From: Acestrorhynchus altus
Taxonomy: Eukaryota > Chordata > Actinopteri > Characiformes > Acestrorhynchidae
Length of the DNA: 64,000 nucleotides
Assembly: GCA_034509495.1 (NCBI GenBank)
Contig: CM067507.1
Coordinates: forward strand, 30,984,526-31,048,525
Reading direction: 5' to 3'
Shown here: piece after piece, positions 22,096 to 33,190 of the stretch
Layout: every line of letters starts with the position of its first letter
How positions within the stretch are numbered: the stretch's first letter is position 1
Position numbers and translations under genes: made by a program
Notes under the pieces: generated by a model
The model's input: the letters and a program-made list of their open reading frames with translations, nothing else
Told to the model about the DNA's origin: nothing
The model's database searches: none

Positions 22096-24529
22096 CCCTC
22101 ACAGAGCACTTTCAACTTGCCCTCTCTTCACACACCGAGCCAGAGACCCTGGAGACCCCAAATGCCCTATAACCCTGATAATCAGACAACAGCAGAGATG
22201 CTGAAAGATTGGATGGGAGTGGCGTACGCTCCAGCAGGAGATGCTCGGGACGGAGACTGAGCTAGTTTAGTCCAGTTCAAGGTCAAAGACCCACCCCACT
22301 AGAGCGACATTATAACAATGACTCCCTAAAAGCATGTCAGGCCAAGTGGGCTGTCAGCATAGCAGGCTGTGTCAAATTCACTTCCACTTCTGTGTAAAGC
22401 GTGTAAAGTGGCTTTTTATGAGAGTGAGATGAAATTTTAATGAGACACAAAACATCTAAAGCACGAGCTGCAGCTGAGATTACTAAATGCTAATATCCAA
22501 ACACAGTCTCATTTTCCCTACATTTATATTTATCTCTTCATCACCTGCCATAATTAACACATCAGACACGGAACAAAATACAGACTCCAGCCATGTACAA
22601 TTAATTTACGAATGTTCAAAGTGTACGATTAACCAGACGTTCAAAAACAATGAAACGTTGAAACTGTTGATTTCTTGCTGGAAACAGAAAGCCTGACCAG
22701 TTCAAGCTGGTTCAGCCAGGTTAACTTGAGACCAGATGATATATTTTACATTGGGTTTGATGCTTGAGCTCACCAATAGGTCACTAATAGGTGACTCGTG
22801 GTCCAGATCCGGTCCAGGCACTGTCCTATCTAGACGTCCAGAAGTTCACATACCAAACGTAACACCCAGATCGGTGGATTATCATACAAGGCAGGGTTCC
22901 AAAGAACTCCATCCCTTCACCCCAGGACCAATAAAAATAGCACATGGGACTAGATCCAAACACTTTCAGGATGAGAACGTGTTGTGAGGAGTTAGAAATC
23001 AGGAGATTGATCACTGATTGAAATATGAAGGCGAGTGTTAGCAATGGTCAGTATAGTGTCCTTCTGGTAATTGTAACGATATTGTGGCGCTAGTGGGGAA
23101 CAGCAGTAATGTGTCCATTTTTTCAAAAGCTTCTGCTTTATTTCTAAATTTGAAAAGAACATTTATTTCCCATAATCGTTATTATTGATTAGTTCAGTAC
23201 TTGTACTTGTAATTTGATTTGTCATTTAGTTACTGATGAACATAAAATGCTGAAAGAACTATTAGACCACTTCAGTATATAAGATATGGCACTGAATCAT
23301 AAAGCAAGTTAGACATTATGACGTTCTAGACGTCTACCAGCAGCAACTGGTCAAACGACAGGACTAGCCTCAACACACTGGTAGTGCATCAACCGCCAAT
23401 TAACTCTATCCTGAGTTAACAGCTAAACCAGTGTGCTTACAAGCTTTTTAACCATCTTGACCATCAATGACCAGCTTAGACCAGCTACTAGCAAAAGCTG
23501 GCCTTCAGCTAGATTTTCTCGGCTCGAAAAGCAAATGAAGCTCATTCCCACAACTTGGGCCTGCCTAAGCACAGAACCGGGACCTGAAATGTTCGTAACT
23601 ATGCTACAGGGAAAGCCCAGAATAAGCGTGTTGATGTACGATTTTATTTCAAAGCTCCCGAAGGCTGTTTTTCTCATGTTCACGCACAGAGAGAGACTGA
23701 AATATCACATGATTCATGTCACTGCCATGGGGCTGTTGTTAGTGCAATGCTAGGAGATTGAATTTAACAGGTCTGCCGCCAAGAAAACAGCTGCTGAAGG
23801 CCTAAGAGTGAAGCCTGTTGAGAAATATGCAACCCTTACATACACTGGAGAACTGTAAGTAAGAAGATGAGAGTAGAGGGAGGCGTTGAAGAAACATTCA
23901 GTCTATTTGTTGATTCTGTTAATGACCCACCATTTAAAAAAAAAAAAAAGACAATTAAAATGTCACCATCCATCCAGCATCTGCTGGATCCTGACTGAGC
24001 ATGGCCTGACCTTTACAAATGATGCCATGAAACAAACACACCAGACATTTATTTATGTATTAATGTATTTAATTATTTATTTATGTTTGCTATGTGCGCG
24101 GTCAGATATATGTATCTCTCACGTGCGTGTGCGTTCTCTCTCCTTTTTTGAAGCATGTCTTCTTTTGAAAACTCAATAAATGCTGACCTTTCTATTGACG
24201 CTGGATAAACAAGAAGGAAAAAGGGGGAAAGTCTGAGAACACAACACCAAACAGATTCGGAGAAGTATGAGCGGCTATGTGTGTCTGCGTAAAGGCCGTC
24301 GCGCAGCGTCCAGCCACGCAGTGCAAAGTCAGAAAGCAACAATGAACATTCTCAGCTCTTCTGTTTATGCTCATACTGACCCCAAGCTCGAGATCACGGT
24401 ATTTGGCTCCAGATCTGAACAAATCCATAGATGTTTCTGGGACCAAAATAATGTGAAGACGATCATGAAGCTCTTACTGAGAAAAAGAAAGCAGACAAAG
24501 AACTGGTGAACTTTGAGTGGCTAAGTGGA
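22096..24529. other. Non-coding with minor repeat traces
   Basis: At 23449-23505 the words ACCATCTTGACCATC, GACCAGCTTAGACCAGCTAC and AAAGCTGGCC belong to a 'gaccagct' tandem-like repeat common in fish; a smaller trace (CAGTTCAAGCTGGTTCAGCC) is at 22699-22718. An A15 run lies near 23935-23949 and a TTTA patch near 24048-24084. No gene is recognised. Confidence 0.45.
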
Positions 24530-24534
24530 CTAAA

Positions 24535-24762
24535 TCAAGGCACCAGAGCTCCAATCCTGGACCATGCTGCTACACCATCAACAACCAAAGCCCTGAGCGA
24601 GCACAACTGGCTATGCTCTCTCTGGCGTAGGTGGTCTCTCTCCCCCCTCGTTCCCACTGTGATGCTGGCCAGCACGTGCATTTGTTTGGCTGATGTCAAA
24701 CGTTCTCCTCTGAGTGTGTTGGCTGCCCAGTGATGCTGCATTGGCAGCAGTTTGAAAAATTA
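24535..24762 (+). mobile_element. tRNA-derived SINE (family B), decayed
   Basis: After a poorly kept head (CTCCAATCCTGGACCATGCT), the body reads CAAAGCCCTGAGCGAGCACA, ACTGGCTATGCTCTCTCTGG and CGTAGGTGGTCTCTCTCCCC, ending near GCAGCAGTTTGAAAAA. A second copy with a good B box is at 43640-43795. Both match a SINE I recall from otophysan genomes in which a 'ccctgagagagcacaa' block follows the tRNA part. Confidence 0.6.
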
Positions 24763-24769
24763 AATGTAA

Positions 24770-26255
24770 CCAAATCTACTGTTCCAGACCTAGTCTAGAC
24801 CTCCACAGCATGCAATGTATGTGGGATGAATAACTTTATAGATATGGAAAGACCTCCATGCAGATTTCTGCAGAACAGCTGAAAGCATGTCTCTGGAAAA
24901 GACTCCATGCTGTAATAAAGGTATGGACACTGTGATTTGCTGAGCACTGTCAAAGCCTGAGGATGACTCCCAATGACTTGTGATGTTCTGAGGGAAGCAT
25001 AGAAGCACTGAAACCCAGCAAAACAGGTAAATAAGTTCAAAAATCTCAACGTCGCTGACGTTAACTGATCTCAGTGTACAGACATGAAGGTCTAGCTCAT
25101 ACAAGAGCACTTTAATAAGCCTGTCCATTAGACTGGACTGTGTTGTCCTTATTCCAGGTCCCCTTCAGGCATACCTTCAATAAATCACAATACATTCAGT
25201 GCTCAGGGGCTGCATTTAACTGATAAATCGGGGATAAAAAACAGGAATTGATTATTTAGTTTGAGAAAGGGACTGAGTTCATTCTCTTCTGGACAGAGAT
25301 TAATGTACAGAAGAATGTGTCTTAAAATAACAACTAAATAACTAAATAGGTTATTTTTATTGAAAATAACCTAATTAAATATTTTGATCATGATTAAAAT
25401 CAACTACCATCATTGACACAAGTGGGCAACCACCCTTTAATTGTGTTTACACATGGCTGCTGTCAGTGTTTTATAGACTGCCCAATATTTGTTTGGTCCA
25501 CCACATCTGAGTCCTCACAAAGGCAAACAAACACAGAGGAATTCATTGCTATGCAACCAGAACCACCATGACATGACTCTCATTAAAAAATATTTCCATG
25601 CTATTACATATTTATATCAGTCCATGCCTACTAGGTCCCTCTATAACCTTGTAAAACCAAGACGGAGAAGACACATTTTGCAATTATCTACAGTCTGAAA
25701 GGCTATTATTCCTTTTCAGTGCCACTACGATGTGTTGTTCCAATAGATTCTTTGTATTCCTACACATGCAAGGTTTTTAAGTGGTGAAAAAGGCGGCTGT
25801 TGAGATGTAGCTCCTCAGTCTGAATACATAAAGATGTCCACTTATAAAAAGAAACTAAGCAGACAACAGAAAATCATTAAATTTTATACATAATATCGGC
25901 ATAACTCCTTCACAAGTTTCCCAATTACCGTGTTAAAGGGAATAATCTGTAGAGATGAAGTGTTGAACAACTGCATCTTATCTTAGAGGAGAGTGGAGGC
26001 TTCTACAAACAATTAGGCTGATCAAGCTGATCGAGCTGATCCAGGCATTGTGTACAAAGTTATTTTAAGCCTGATCTGCATCCAATCATTTGTTTTTTAC
26101 CATTGTGTTCTATCACAGCACCCTCTGGCATCCTTTGGGTGGCATGAACTATTTTTTCACAGATTGTAGTAGATAGAAATGCTCTCCACATACACTAAAA
26201 AGCATTACTGTATGCAATGTGGAGGCATGTTACAGTGTAAGATGAAAACACATGA
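24770..26255. other. Non-coding, no gene recognised
   Basis: AT-rich unique-looking sequence. The overlapping minus-strand frames at 24790-25128 and 24795-25049 carry no recognised domain. Confidence 0.45.
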
Positions 26256-26261
26256 AATGTA

Positions 26262-26746
26262 CAGGGGTTGGACTGAAACACCTGTCATTGTAGTGTGGGA
26301 GGTTTCATGTCTAAATTGGAGCAGCCTGGTGGCCAATCTTCATTAATTGCACCAGTAAGAGCAGAGTGTGAAGGTTCAACTAGCAGGTAAGAGCACAGTT
26401 CTGCTCTTGGTGACATACCAGAGTTCAAAAGAGGACAGATTGTTGGTGCACGTCTTGCTGGCGCATCTGTGACCAAGACAGCAAGTCTTTGTGATGCATC
26501 AAGAGCCACGGTATCCAGGGTAATGTCAGCACCACCAAGAAGGACCAACCACATCCAACAGGAAGTGGATGCAAGAGGAAGCTGTCTGAAAGGGATGTTC
26601 GGGTGTTAACCCGGACTGTATCCAAAAAATGTCATTCCCAAGACGAATTGACGCTGTATTGGCCACAAAAGGAGGCCCTAGTACACCATACTAATCAATT
26701 ATTGTGGTCTAAAACCAGGTGTTTCAGTTTCATTGTCCAACCCCTG
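26262..26746 (+). mobile_element. Tc1/mariner element family M, 485 bp
   Basis: Flanked by a TA target duplication (26260-26261 and 26747-26748). The right terminus, reverse-complemented, is CAGGGGTTGGACAATGAAAC followed by TGAAACACCTGG; the left terminus has the same sequence with seven bases (AATGAAA) deleted. TA duplication and terminal inverted repeats are the signature of this superfamily. Inside is only the DNA-binding part of a transposase, so the element is an internally deleted, non-autonomous copy. Relatives are at 43870-44203, 44395-44867 and 61341-61721. Confidence 0.9.
26421..26660 (+). pseudogene. Tc1-type transposase N-terminal relic
   Basis: The plus-strand frame from about 26421 reads EFKRGQIVGARLAGASVTKT, then ASLCDASRATVSRVMSAPPR, the two helix-turn-helix units typical of Tc1-type transposases. 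After a frameshift it continues RKLSERDVRVLTRTVSKKCH. The whole catalytic DDE domain is missing, so only DNA-binding capacity could ever be encoded, and the frameshift breaks even that. Confidence 0.75.
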
Positions 26747-26879
26747 TATATGGTTGTAGTGCGTTGGGTGTATTAGAACCATTTTTCTTCTAAATGTTTG
26801 TCTATGTTTAGTTGCTTTTACCTATGCCACTAGAACCATCCCTGCCATGTATTACGTTACTTAATGTATTCATTTGACA

Positions 26880-27145
26880 TAAAGTGAAACATTTCAAGCC
26901 TTATTTGACGCTGACAGTTGTTGTATGAGGTTGCTATGACGACTGTCACATAGGAGAGGGCATTTCTGGGTCCTGTCCTGATTTACGCGCCAAAACAACG
27001 GCAGGGCATTATGGGATTTTTAGTATTAGCGGTGAATGCGCTGTATAATATCGGCAGGCCAGCTCTAGTAGTCATTTGGTTTTGCCAAATATAATTCCAC
27101 TATGGGCCAAATTTGGCCCGCGGGCCAGAGTTTGACACCCATGCC
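26880..27145 (+). repeat. Dispersed repeat with GGCCCGCGGGCC core
   Basis: The right part reads CCAAATTTGGCCCGCGGGCC then AGAGTTTGACACCCATGC, the end of a widespread vertebrate DNA-transposon-derived repeat. Upstream GGCATTATGGGATTTTTAG and GGCCAGCTCTAGTAGTC fit the same element. The left edge is uncertain. Confidence 0.45.
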
Positions 27146-27149
27146 CAAA

Positions 27150-27300
27150 CCATCCCAGACTGTGAGAATGTCACACTGGACTTCAGACACCATGGATTAT
27201 GTGCCTCTCCACTCTTCCTCCAAATGTTGAGTTTAATTTGAGAGTCTAGGTCTCTAGACTTCTGGACAACTGTTAGGTCAGCAGTTTTCCCCATGATTGT
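27150..27300 (-). mobile_element. Tc1-like transposon remnant
   Basis: CCATGGATTATGTGCCTCTC then CACTCTTCCTCCA, and TTCTGGACAACTGTTAGGTC then TTTTCCCCATGATTGTGG, are words from opposite ends of a Tc1-type transposase gene that I recall from zebrafish, brought together by a large internal deletion. The minus frame near 27294 (MGKTADLTVV, SRDLDSQIKL) is the start of that gene. Confidence 0.5.
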
Positions 27301-28179
27301 GGTTCTATGTGCAGAACTAGATGCAGTATTTATGCTTATTATGCTTATGCTCTCATAACGGAATTCAATGAACAGTTAACCAAACTGATCACAAGTAAAA
27401 TAAAAAAATAGGCTTCAAATATTTTGAAATGGGTGTAACGAGTACAATGTTGTTGTTGTTTTTGTTTTGTTTTTACTTTTTAGTCGTGTTACTTTAGTAT
27501 CAGTTAGCAGCACATCTTTCAGAAACCATGTGCCTGTATTATTTATTGTAATACAAAATTCATATGAGAAAACAGCTGATCTTCAGCATTAAAGTACACT
27601 GATCAGAGCAGAGGCAAACATGCATATCAAATCAGCCTATAAGTGAATAGGTCGTTTCCCCAAGATGCATAAAGGTCAAAGTTCATGCAGATTCTTTGAA
27701 ATAAACTTTACTTGAACTCAGATTTAATAGAGGAACCTAAAAGAGCTACAATCTGACCTATTGTCCCTTTGAACTAGCAGTGAAACGGCTTGTTTCTGGA
27801 GCAAAGATGCAGACGGCACTGCAGACTGAAGGGTCAGATGAGCCGCTCTGGCCTGAGAGCGCACCATTGAAACCGGTCTGGTCTGGGCTGCTCGTCAGGG
27901 GACACAAAGCAAATTTACTCAGGCTGAAATCTGATGCCCTAACAGCCATTTTCCCAAAATCCAAATCCCTACAGAGTGTGTTTGGAATGGACAGTGGCCA
28001 CACACACTCTTTCACACACAAATGCTAAGAGATTCTCTATCTCTCTCTCTCCCACACACACACACAAAGTGATTGGCTTTCACTGAGGCATGCTTGAGGA
28101 GGGGTACGATGAATAAGTGATTAGTAAATGGGTCCCTCTACACATACGATGGGCACAGAGACGACTAATGCCTGGAATG

Positions 28180-28181
<2 letters not shown>
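27301..28181. other. Non-coding, no gene recognised
   Basis: Short CT/CA patch at 28036-28066. Opposing 82- and 87-codon frames at 27758-28028 occupy the same bases and neither has a recognisable domain. Confidence 0.45.

Positions 28182-28229
<48 letters not shown>
28182..28229 (+). repeat. (AC)n microsatellite
   Basis: About 24 AC units. Confidence 0.97.
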
Positions 28230-29870
28230 CTGGTAACTGAGCCCCATATTAGGTTTATGTGGCCATCCATAGAGATGTCTTCATAGACTCAAATTAAAAG
28301 CCCAAACTGCACATGGTCTCCTCTCGGACAGGCCATTCATCAACTGAATACGTCCAAGTCACTCTTCACACACACTGCATCTCTTGCCCGTGTGTACTGG
28401 GAGCACAACAGTGAGGCCGTGCAGATATCCAACAGCACATTCATTTACAACAATATATGCTTTTATCAGTAAGCAGCAGGAGAAGAGGGGAGAGTGTGTG
28501 AATGCAAAGTGGGTCTATGATCATACGAGATCACCCACACCAGTGTCAGTGAGTTCCTCGTGAAATAAAGGTGAAATAATCCAGGGAGATGACATTAAAA
28601 TGATTTTTTTTATGATTGTTTTTAAAGGCCAAATCTGAATCCCCAACAAATCGCTCTGCTGCTCTGGCTGTGCGGCCGAAGACGTGCTCTGTACTGTCTC
28701 TGCTCTGTTTTCATGGGGATGAAGTGGATGAGAAGATAGGTGGATGGAATTTTAACCAGGTTTATCAAGAGGTTAATTATGTAATGTCAGTAAATATACA
28801 CCCATTAGGACTGGGGTGAAGCGAATTAGATCATGCAGATCATCTGCCTCTAGTAGATGGAAAAAGAGAACAGTGTGCAGATGCTGTGATATGTCTATTG
28901 AACATTCTATTGCACATCTAATCTTCTCAACCTCTTTCCAGTAACACTATTGTGGTGACGCAGGCTTTTATGTGTCTGGTAAATGTGTAACCTGGATCAA
29001 AATGGTCTGAGTAGTAAATAAACAAGTCATTCAGAGTAGCTTAAGCGTACATGTTGTTGCACATGTGCTTTCAGCTAACCCAACTAAGCATGGTTACCCT
29101 GAAGCACCTGCTCAGGTAAGAACTTTTAAAGTGGTGCCCAAACAGGGACCTAGCTATGGACGTTACAGCGTGCACACATTGCGATAACGATGTACTGCAC
29201 AACCCAAAATCCAAAACTCCAGTGTAACCCCACATTTATTGGACAGTCCAGGCATCAGACATGTCCTCCCACCCTTTCAGTTAACATCACGTTCAGTACA
29301 ATTCATAACTATCAGTCTATAACCTGCGTTTCAGCATTACTTTTGCCTTCCATTCTCAAATACCAGATATCAAAACACCATCTTCTGCATCTCGAAAAGG
29401 GTCATATGGATGTATAGGACAACAGCAGTATCACCAAAACCAACACAAATGCTCCCTTTGTCCTCAGGGTTTTAAAGTATCCAAGCTGGAACTACAGAAC
29501 TACAGTTCAACTGCTGACCATTAAGCTTAACACCGTACACCGTGTGCTGACTGAGAACCCCATCAGATCAACCTCGGCGCTGATGAGCTCTGAAAATATT
29601 GGCAATGAGACACAGGGGCTTACATTCGTTCTTAATCAAAGACATTCCTCCACACAGCGGGGGGCTTATGGTGATGAGGTCACTGTCTCATGGTCACCAG
29701 AGGCCAGCATGGAACCAGGCCCAGCTCAGTCATCACCATCCTGAGCTTTTATTAAAAAGAGCTCGGGTTATTACAACAAACCTCATTATGGGATGCACTA
29801 CCATGGGAGGAGACCATGAGGTGCGAACCTGGTCTCTGTTTCAAACTGCTTTCATTAATCACAAAGCTGC

Positions 29871-29874
<4 letters not shown>
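28230..29874. other. Non-coding, no gene recognised
   Basis: Largely unique. At 29075-29115 a 41-base segment sits between TGTGCTTTCAG and GTAAGAAC on the plus strand; see findings. No other signal is seen. Confidence 0.45.

Positions 29875-29940
<66 letters not shown>
29875..29940 (+). repeat. (TG)n microsatellite
   Basis: About 33 TG units. Confidence 0.98.
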
Positions 29941-30083
29941 ACTCTCATTAGTATTCATGTAAACCTTGAGAATCACTATGAACTGTGATTGCAGGTTGCA
30001 GGATGGTGATTGATCGTATCTCATTGTGGAGATAATGTATGTGCTGCAACCAAGAGCAAGAAGTAGATAATCTTAATATTTAT

Positions 30084-30146
30084 AGGTGTTGGTGGGTGGG
30101 TGTATATGTGTGGGGGGTGGGTGTATATGTGTGGGGGGTGGATGTA
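30084..30146 (+). repeat. G-rich tandem duplication
   Basis: A unit of TGGGTGTATATGTGTGGGGG plus G-T bases occurs twice in tandem (about 23 bases each), preceded by GGTGGGTGGG. The many G runs could fold as a G-quadruplex on the plus strand. Confidence 0.7.
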
Positions 30147-30582
30147 AAAAGTATCACTAAATCTGCATTAATTTACTGGTATATAGCTTGTGTTTGAGAA
30201 GTGGCCTCAGTAGGATATGTGGGGAAGCGCGTACGGGAATTAGGAAGACGGACGACAGAAGGAATGAACTCTCTCTACTCCGTTCCCTTTGAGCACGGGG
30301 TGTAAATGAAACTCATAGCACTTTGTGTTCATCCTGCTGCGCTGCTGACCCGCTCACCAGCTGCTACGCCCTGACATGACCACAGGAGGGAGTTGGTGTG
30401 TGAATTCTCTCCATCAGCCCCAACAGGAGAAATCAGTACTGCCACTCCAAACACAAACAGTGCAGAACAGGGTGTCTGAATAGCCACCAAAGAAATAAAC
30501 CATTATTTAAAAATTTTAAACAGCGTTTTTAGGGGGAAGGTATGCACAGGTAAGGTAACCACAGCAACACTGCATCCTCTCT
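30147..30582. other. Non-coding, no gene recognised
   Basis: Nothing recognised. Confidence 0.5.
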
Positions 30583-30905
30583 ACATGGACAAAAGTACCG
30601 CAACACCTGCTCATTCTTTCATATTCTGCAATGAACAGCATTAAGTGTTGATCCTGATATTGTTGGAGTAAGTGATGCTAGTGTTCATTCCAACAGGAGC
30701 ATTAGGGAGGTCAGGATGTGGGTTGGATATTTACTCCCCCATCTCAATCTCCAATCTCACAACCCCTCTAGCCCATGCCTGGCATTAGGCATGGCGCTCC
30801 AGAGAGAGTCCTATTCTACTGGCAGTACTTTGTTTTGTGTCTGAGTCAGCAATATATACAATACTTACAGTAGCTGAATGCACTGTCATTACAATGCAAA
30901 AAAAA
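30583..30905 (+). repeat. Dispersed repeat R1, plus copy
   Basis: Order as in other R1 copies: GGACAAAAGTACCGCAACAC, CTGCTCATTCTTTCATATTC, GGAGCATTAGGGAGGTCAGG, ATGCCTGGCATTAGGCATGG, CAGAGAGAGTCCTATTCTAC, TGGCAGTACTTTG and GTAGCTGAATGCACTGTCAT. It lacks the central segment present in the other copies. Confidence 0.7.
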
Positions 30906-31473
30906 TGTCGCTTTCAAGCAAAAACCTTGTATCTCATGTATTTTCGTTTTTGAACTTTCTTGACATATTAATCTGCCCATTATTCTTTTAATTAATTAAT
31001 CAATTAATGCTCCAAAATGACTTGAAATAAAAAAAGAAAATCTTCAGTTTCTTTTCATTATTCTTCCAAGGTAAATACTTTGGAGAGACGAGGTAGATAC
31101 GACAGTGACAATATACAATATTTCACAAGAGAAAGACAAAGCACACCATTATGTTGCCGCTACAGCACTGTCAGACGCCCTAATATCCGTGAAGGAAAAA
31201 GAGAGAGAGAAAAACTAAATGTAGGAACGCGATGGACTCAGAAGCAGGCTGACCTCAACGTGACTTTTGCTTGCTATGTACCATGCTTGTACCTCCCACA
31301 AGGCTTCGAAAGATGTAAACATAAAAATATTCTTAAATTTCAAAGGGAGTCAATGTTGTAAAAGATTTTATTCCAATTGGAGTCCAATTTTGTTGCATTT
31401 CTATTGGTCCAAGTATCATTAAGTTTTTGAAACCAACAATGTGCAAAATGAGGAGGGGTCCTGATTTCACACA

Positions 31474-31476
<3 letters not shown>
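30906..31476. other. Non-coding, AT-rich
   Basis: Nothing recognised. A 93-codon frame at 31080-31361 has no known domain. Confidence 0.45.

Positions 31477-31546
<70 letters not shown>
31477..31546 (+). repeat. (TG)n microsatellite
   Basis: About 35 TG units. Confidence 0.98.
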
Positions 31547-31547
<1 letters not shown>

Positions 31548-31736
31548 AATGTGGAGGAGTGGGCTGGTAATTAGTTTTAATTGGTTTAGAAGAGTGCTAG
31601 AGGCAGGCTGGTGAAACAGCATTGCTGAATCTTTCTCTCTGATCTGATAACCTGATAACACACTATCAAACCTCTCTATCTGTGTTCCCTCTGCAGCACG
31701 CTGACCATCGCCAGCCAATCTGGCAACAACGTATGC

Positions 31737-31879
<143 letters not shown>

Positions 31880-32003
31880 GTGGTGTGAGAGAGAGATCAA
31901 ATTTTCAGTGGTATTATATTTTATAAAAATTGACAAGTAGTGCATGCAAACCCACTTGGATGCAAAGGAAACAAAAAGGCAAAAGGCAATTCCAAATGTT
32001 ACA

Positions 32004-32006
<3 letters not shown>

Positions 32007-32075
<69 letters not shown>
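32007..32075 (+). repeat. (AC)n microsatellite
   Basis: About 34 AC units. It is complementary to the TG tract at 31805-31872, so the pair could form a long hairpin. Confidence 0.98.
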
Positions 32076-32078
<3 letters not shown>

Positions 32079-33093
32079 CTCTATCATAGCCTCAGAGCAA
32101 TAGGGAGGATCTATTCATCCAGATAACAGTGCAAGACTGTAGCAATTTGTGCCCATTTGATGTGTAATGAGCTTCTTATCAGTAAGTGGCCAGAGAAATG
32201 AGGTGTAAAGTATAGCTCCTTCAGCACACAGCTAATGCCTCGGCCATGAGCTCATCTCTTCATAGCCAAACGGCCATATACACAGACACACACATACACA
32301 GACACACACACACACAAACACACAAACAAGAGAAAACAGAAATAGGTGAGCAGGGAAGGGGAAACACTGAACATCTGAATCTGAGTCAAGACTCTCGTGG
32401 ACGGATGATGGATGTTCTGACTCATACATCGTTTTGGACAGCACAACTGGTTAATATCAAGGTTACAGGTGCTGTTCCAAACCCTTTGATTTAAACATAG
32501 AGCTTGGTCATGTAACAAAGGTTGAAGGTTAATTTTGGTGCAGGTGTCGCTGCATAGTAGAACAGTGCACCACCACTTCAGGGGAGCGTGCTAAACCTTC
32601 TTGAAGCTCTTCCTGAAGTTAAACAAGGATTCTGATTAGACCTTTCAGCAATTCTACGAGCTGTCAGACAACTGAACTTGACCATCACCAATCGTTTTGA
32701 CTGCAGTATAAACTGAGGAAGCAGCTGCCTGAAAAAGCTTTATTTGCCATCCTCTTATGGCCCATCCCCTGCTTTGTGAGCATTAATTACAAATTCAGAG
32801 AGCTCAGCAGCTGCCGATTATTGGGACATGGTTTAAGGAGTCGGTGTGTTTATAAATCTTGACGTTTGCTCCACTTGGTCGTTCCTAATGATGATTGTGA
32901 AAGTGGTCAAAGTTCTAATTAACTTTTCAAAGGTCTCAAATCTTAATTAACTTGGGTTTAAGAGTTTGGAAATGTTGGTCGCCTAAACTTTTGCATGCCA
33001 ATGCAAAGAACAGCTTATGCATTTCAATGGTTCTCTGGGTTGTCCTGAGTTCCGTATAGAACTTTGTTTACTTGAGTCTCCATAAATGTGTCA
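32076..33093. other. Non-coding, no gene recognised
   Basis: A degenerate CA patch lies at 32281-32330. The rest appears unique; 32595-32860 has balanced composition and no simple repeats. No gene is recognised. Confidence 0.45.
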
Positions 33094-33190
33094 GCTGAGA
33101 TACACTATGTGGACAAAGTCACTGGGACAACGGCTTTGTTTCTTCTCAAATCAAGAGTATTAAAGAGTTTATCCTGCTTTATCCTGAGTA
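33094..33190 (+). repeat. R1 left-end fragment
   Basis: TACACTATGTGGACAAAGTC, then GGACAACGGCTTTGTTTCTT, then CAAATCAAGAGTATTAAAGA correspond to the start of R1, after which similarity stops. Confidence 0.55.

Noticed and set aside
27758..28028. Opposed 82- and 87-codon frames as an antisense gene pair
   Set aside because: Both cover the same bases with no domain or splice support; a chance open region is more likely.
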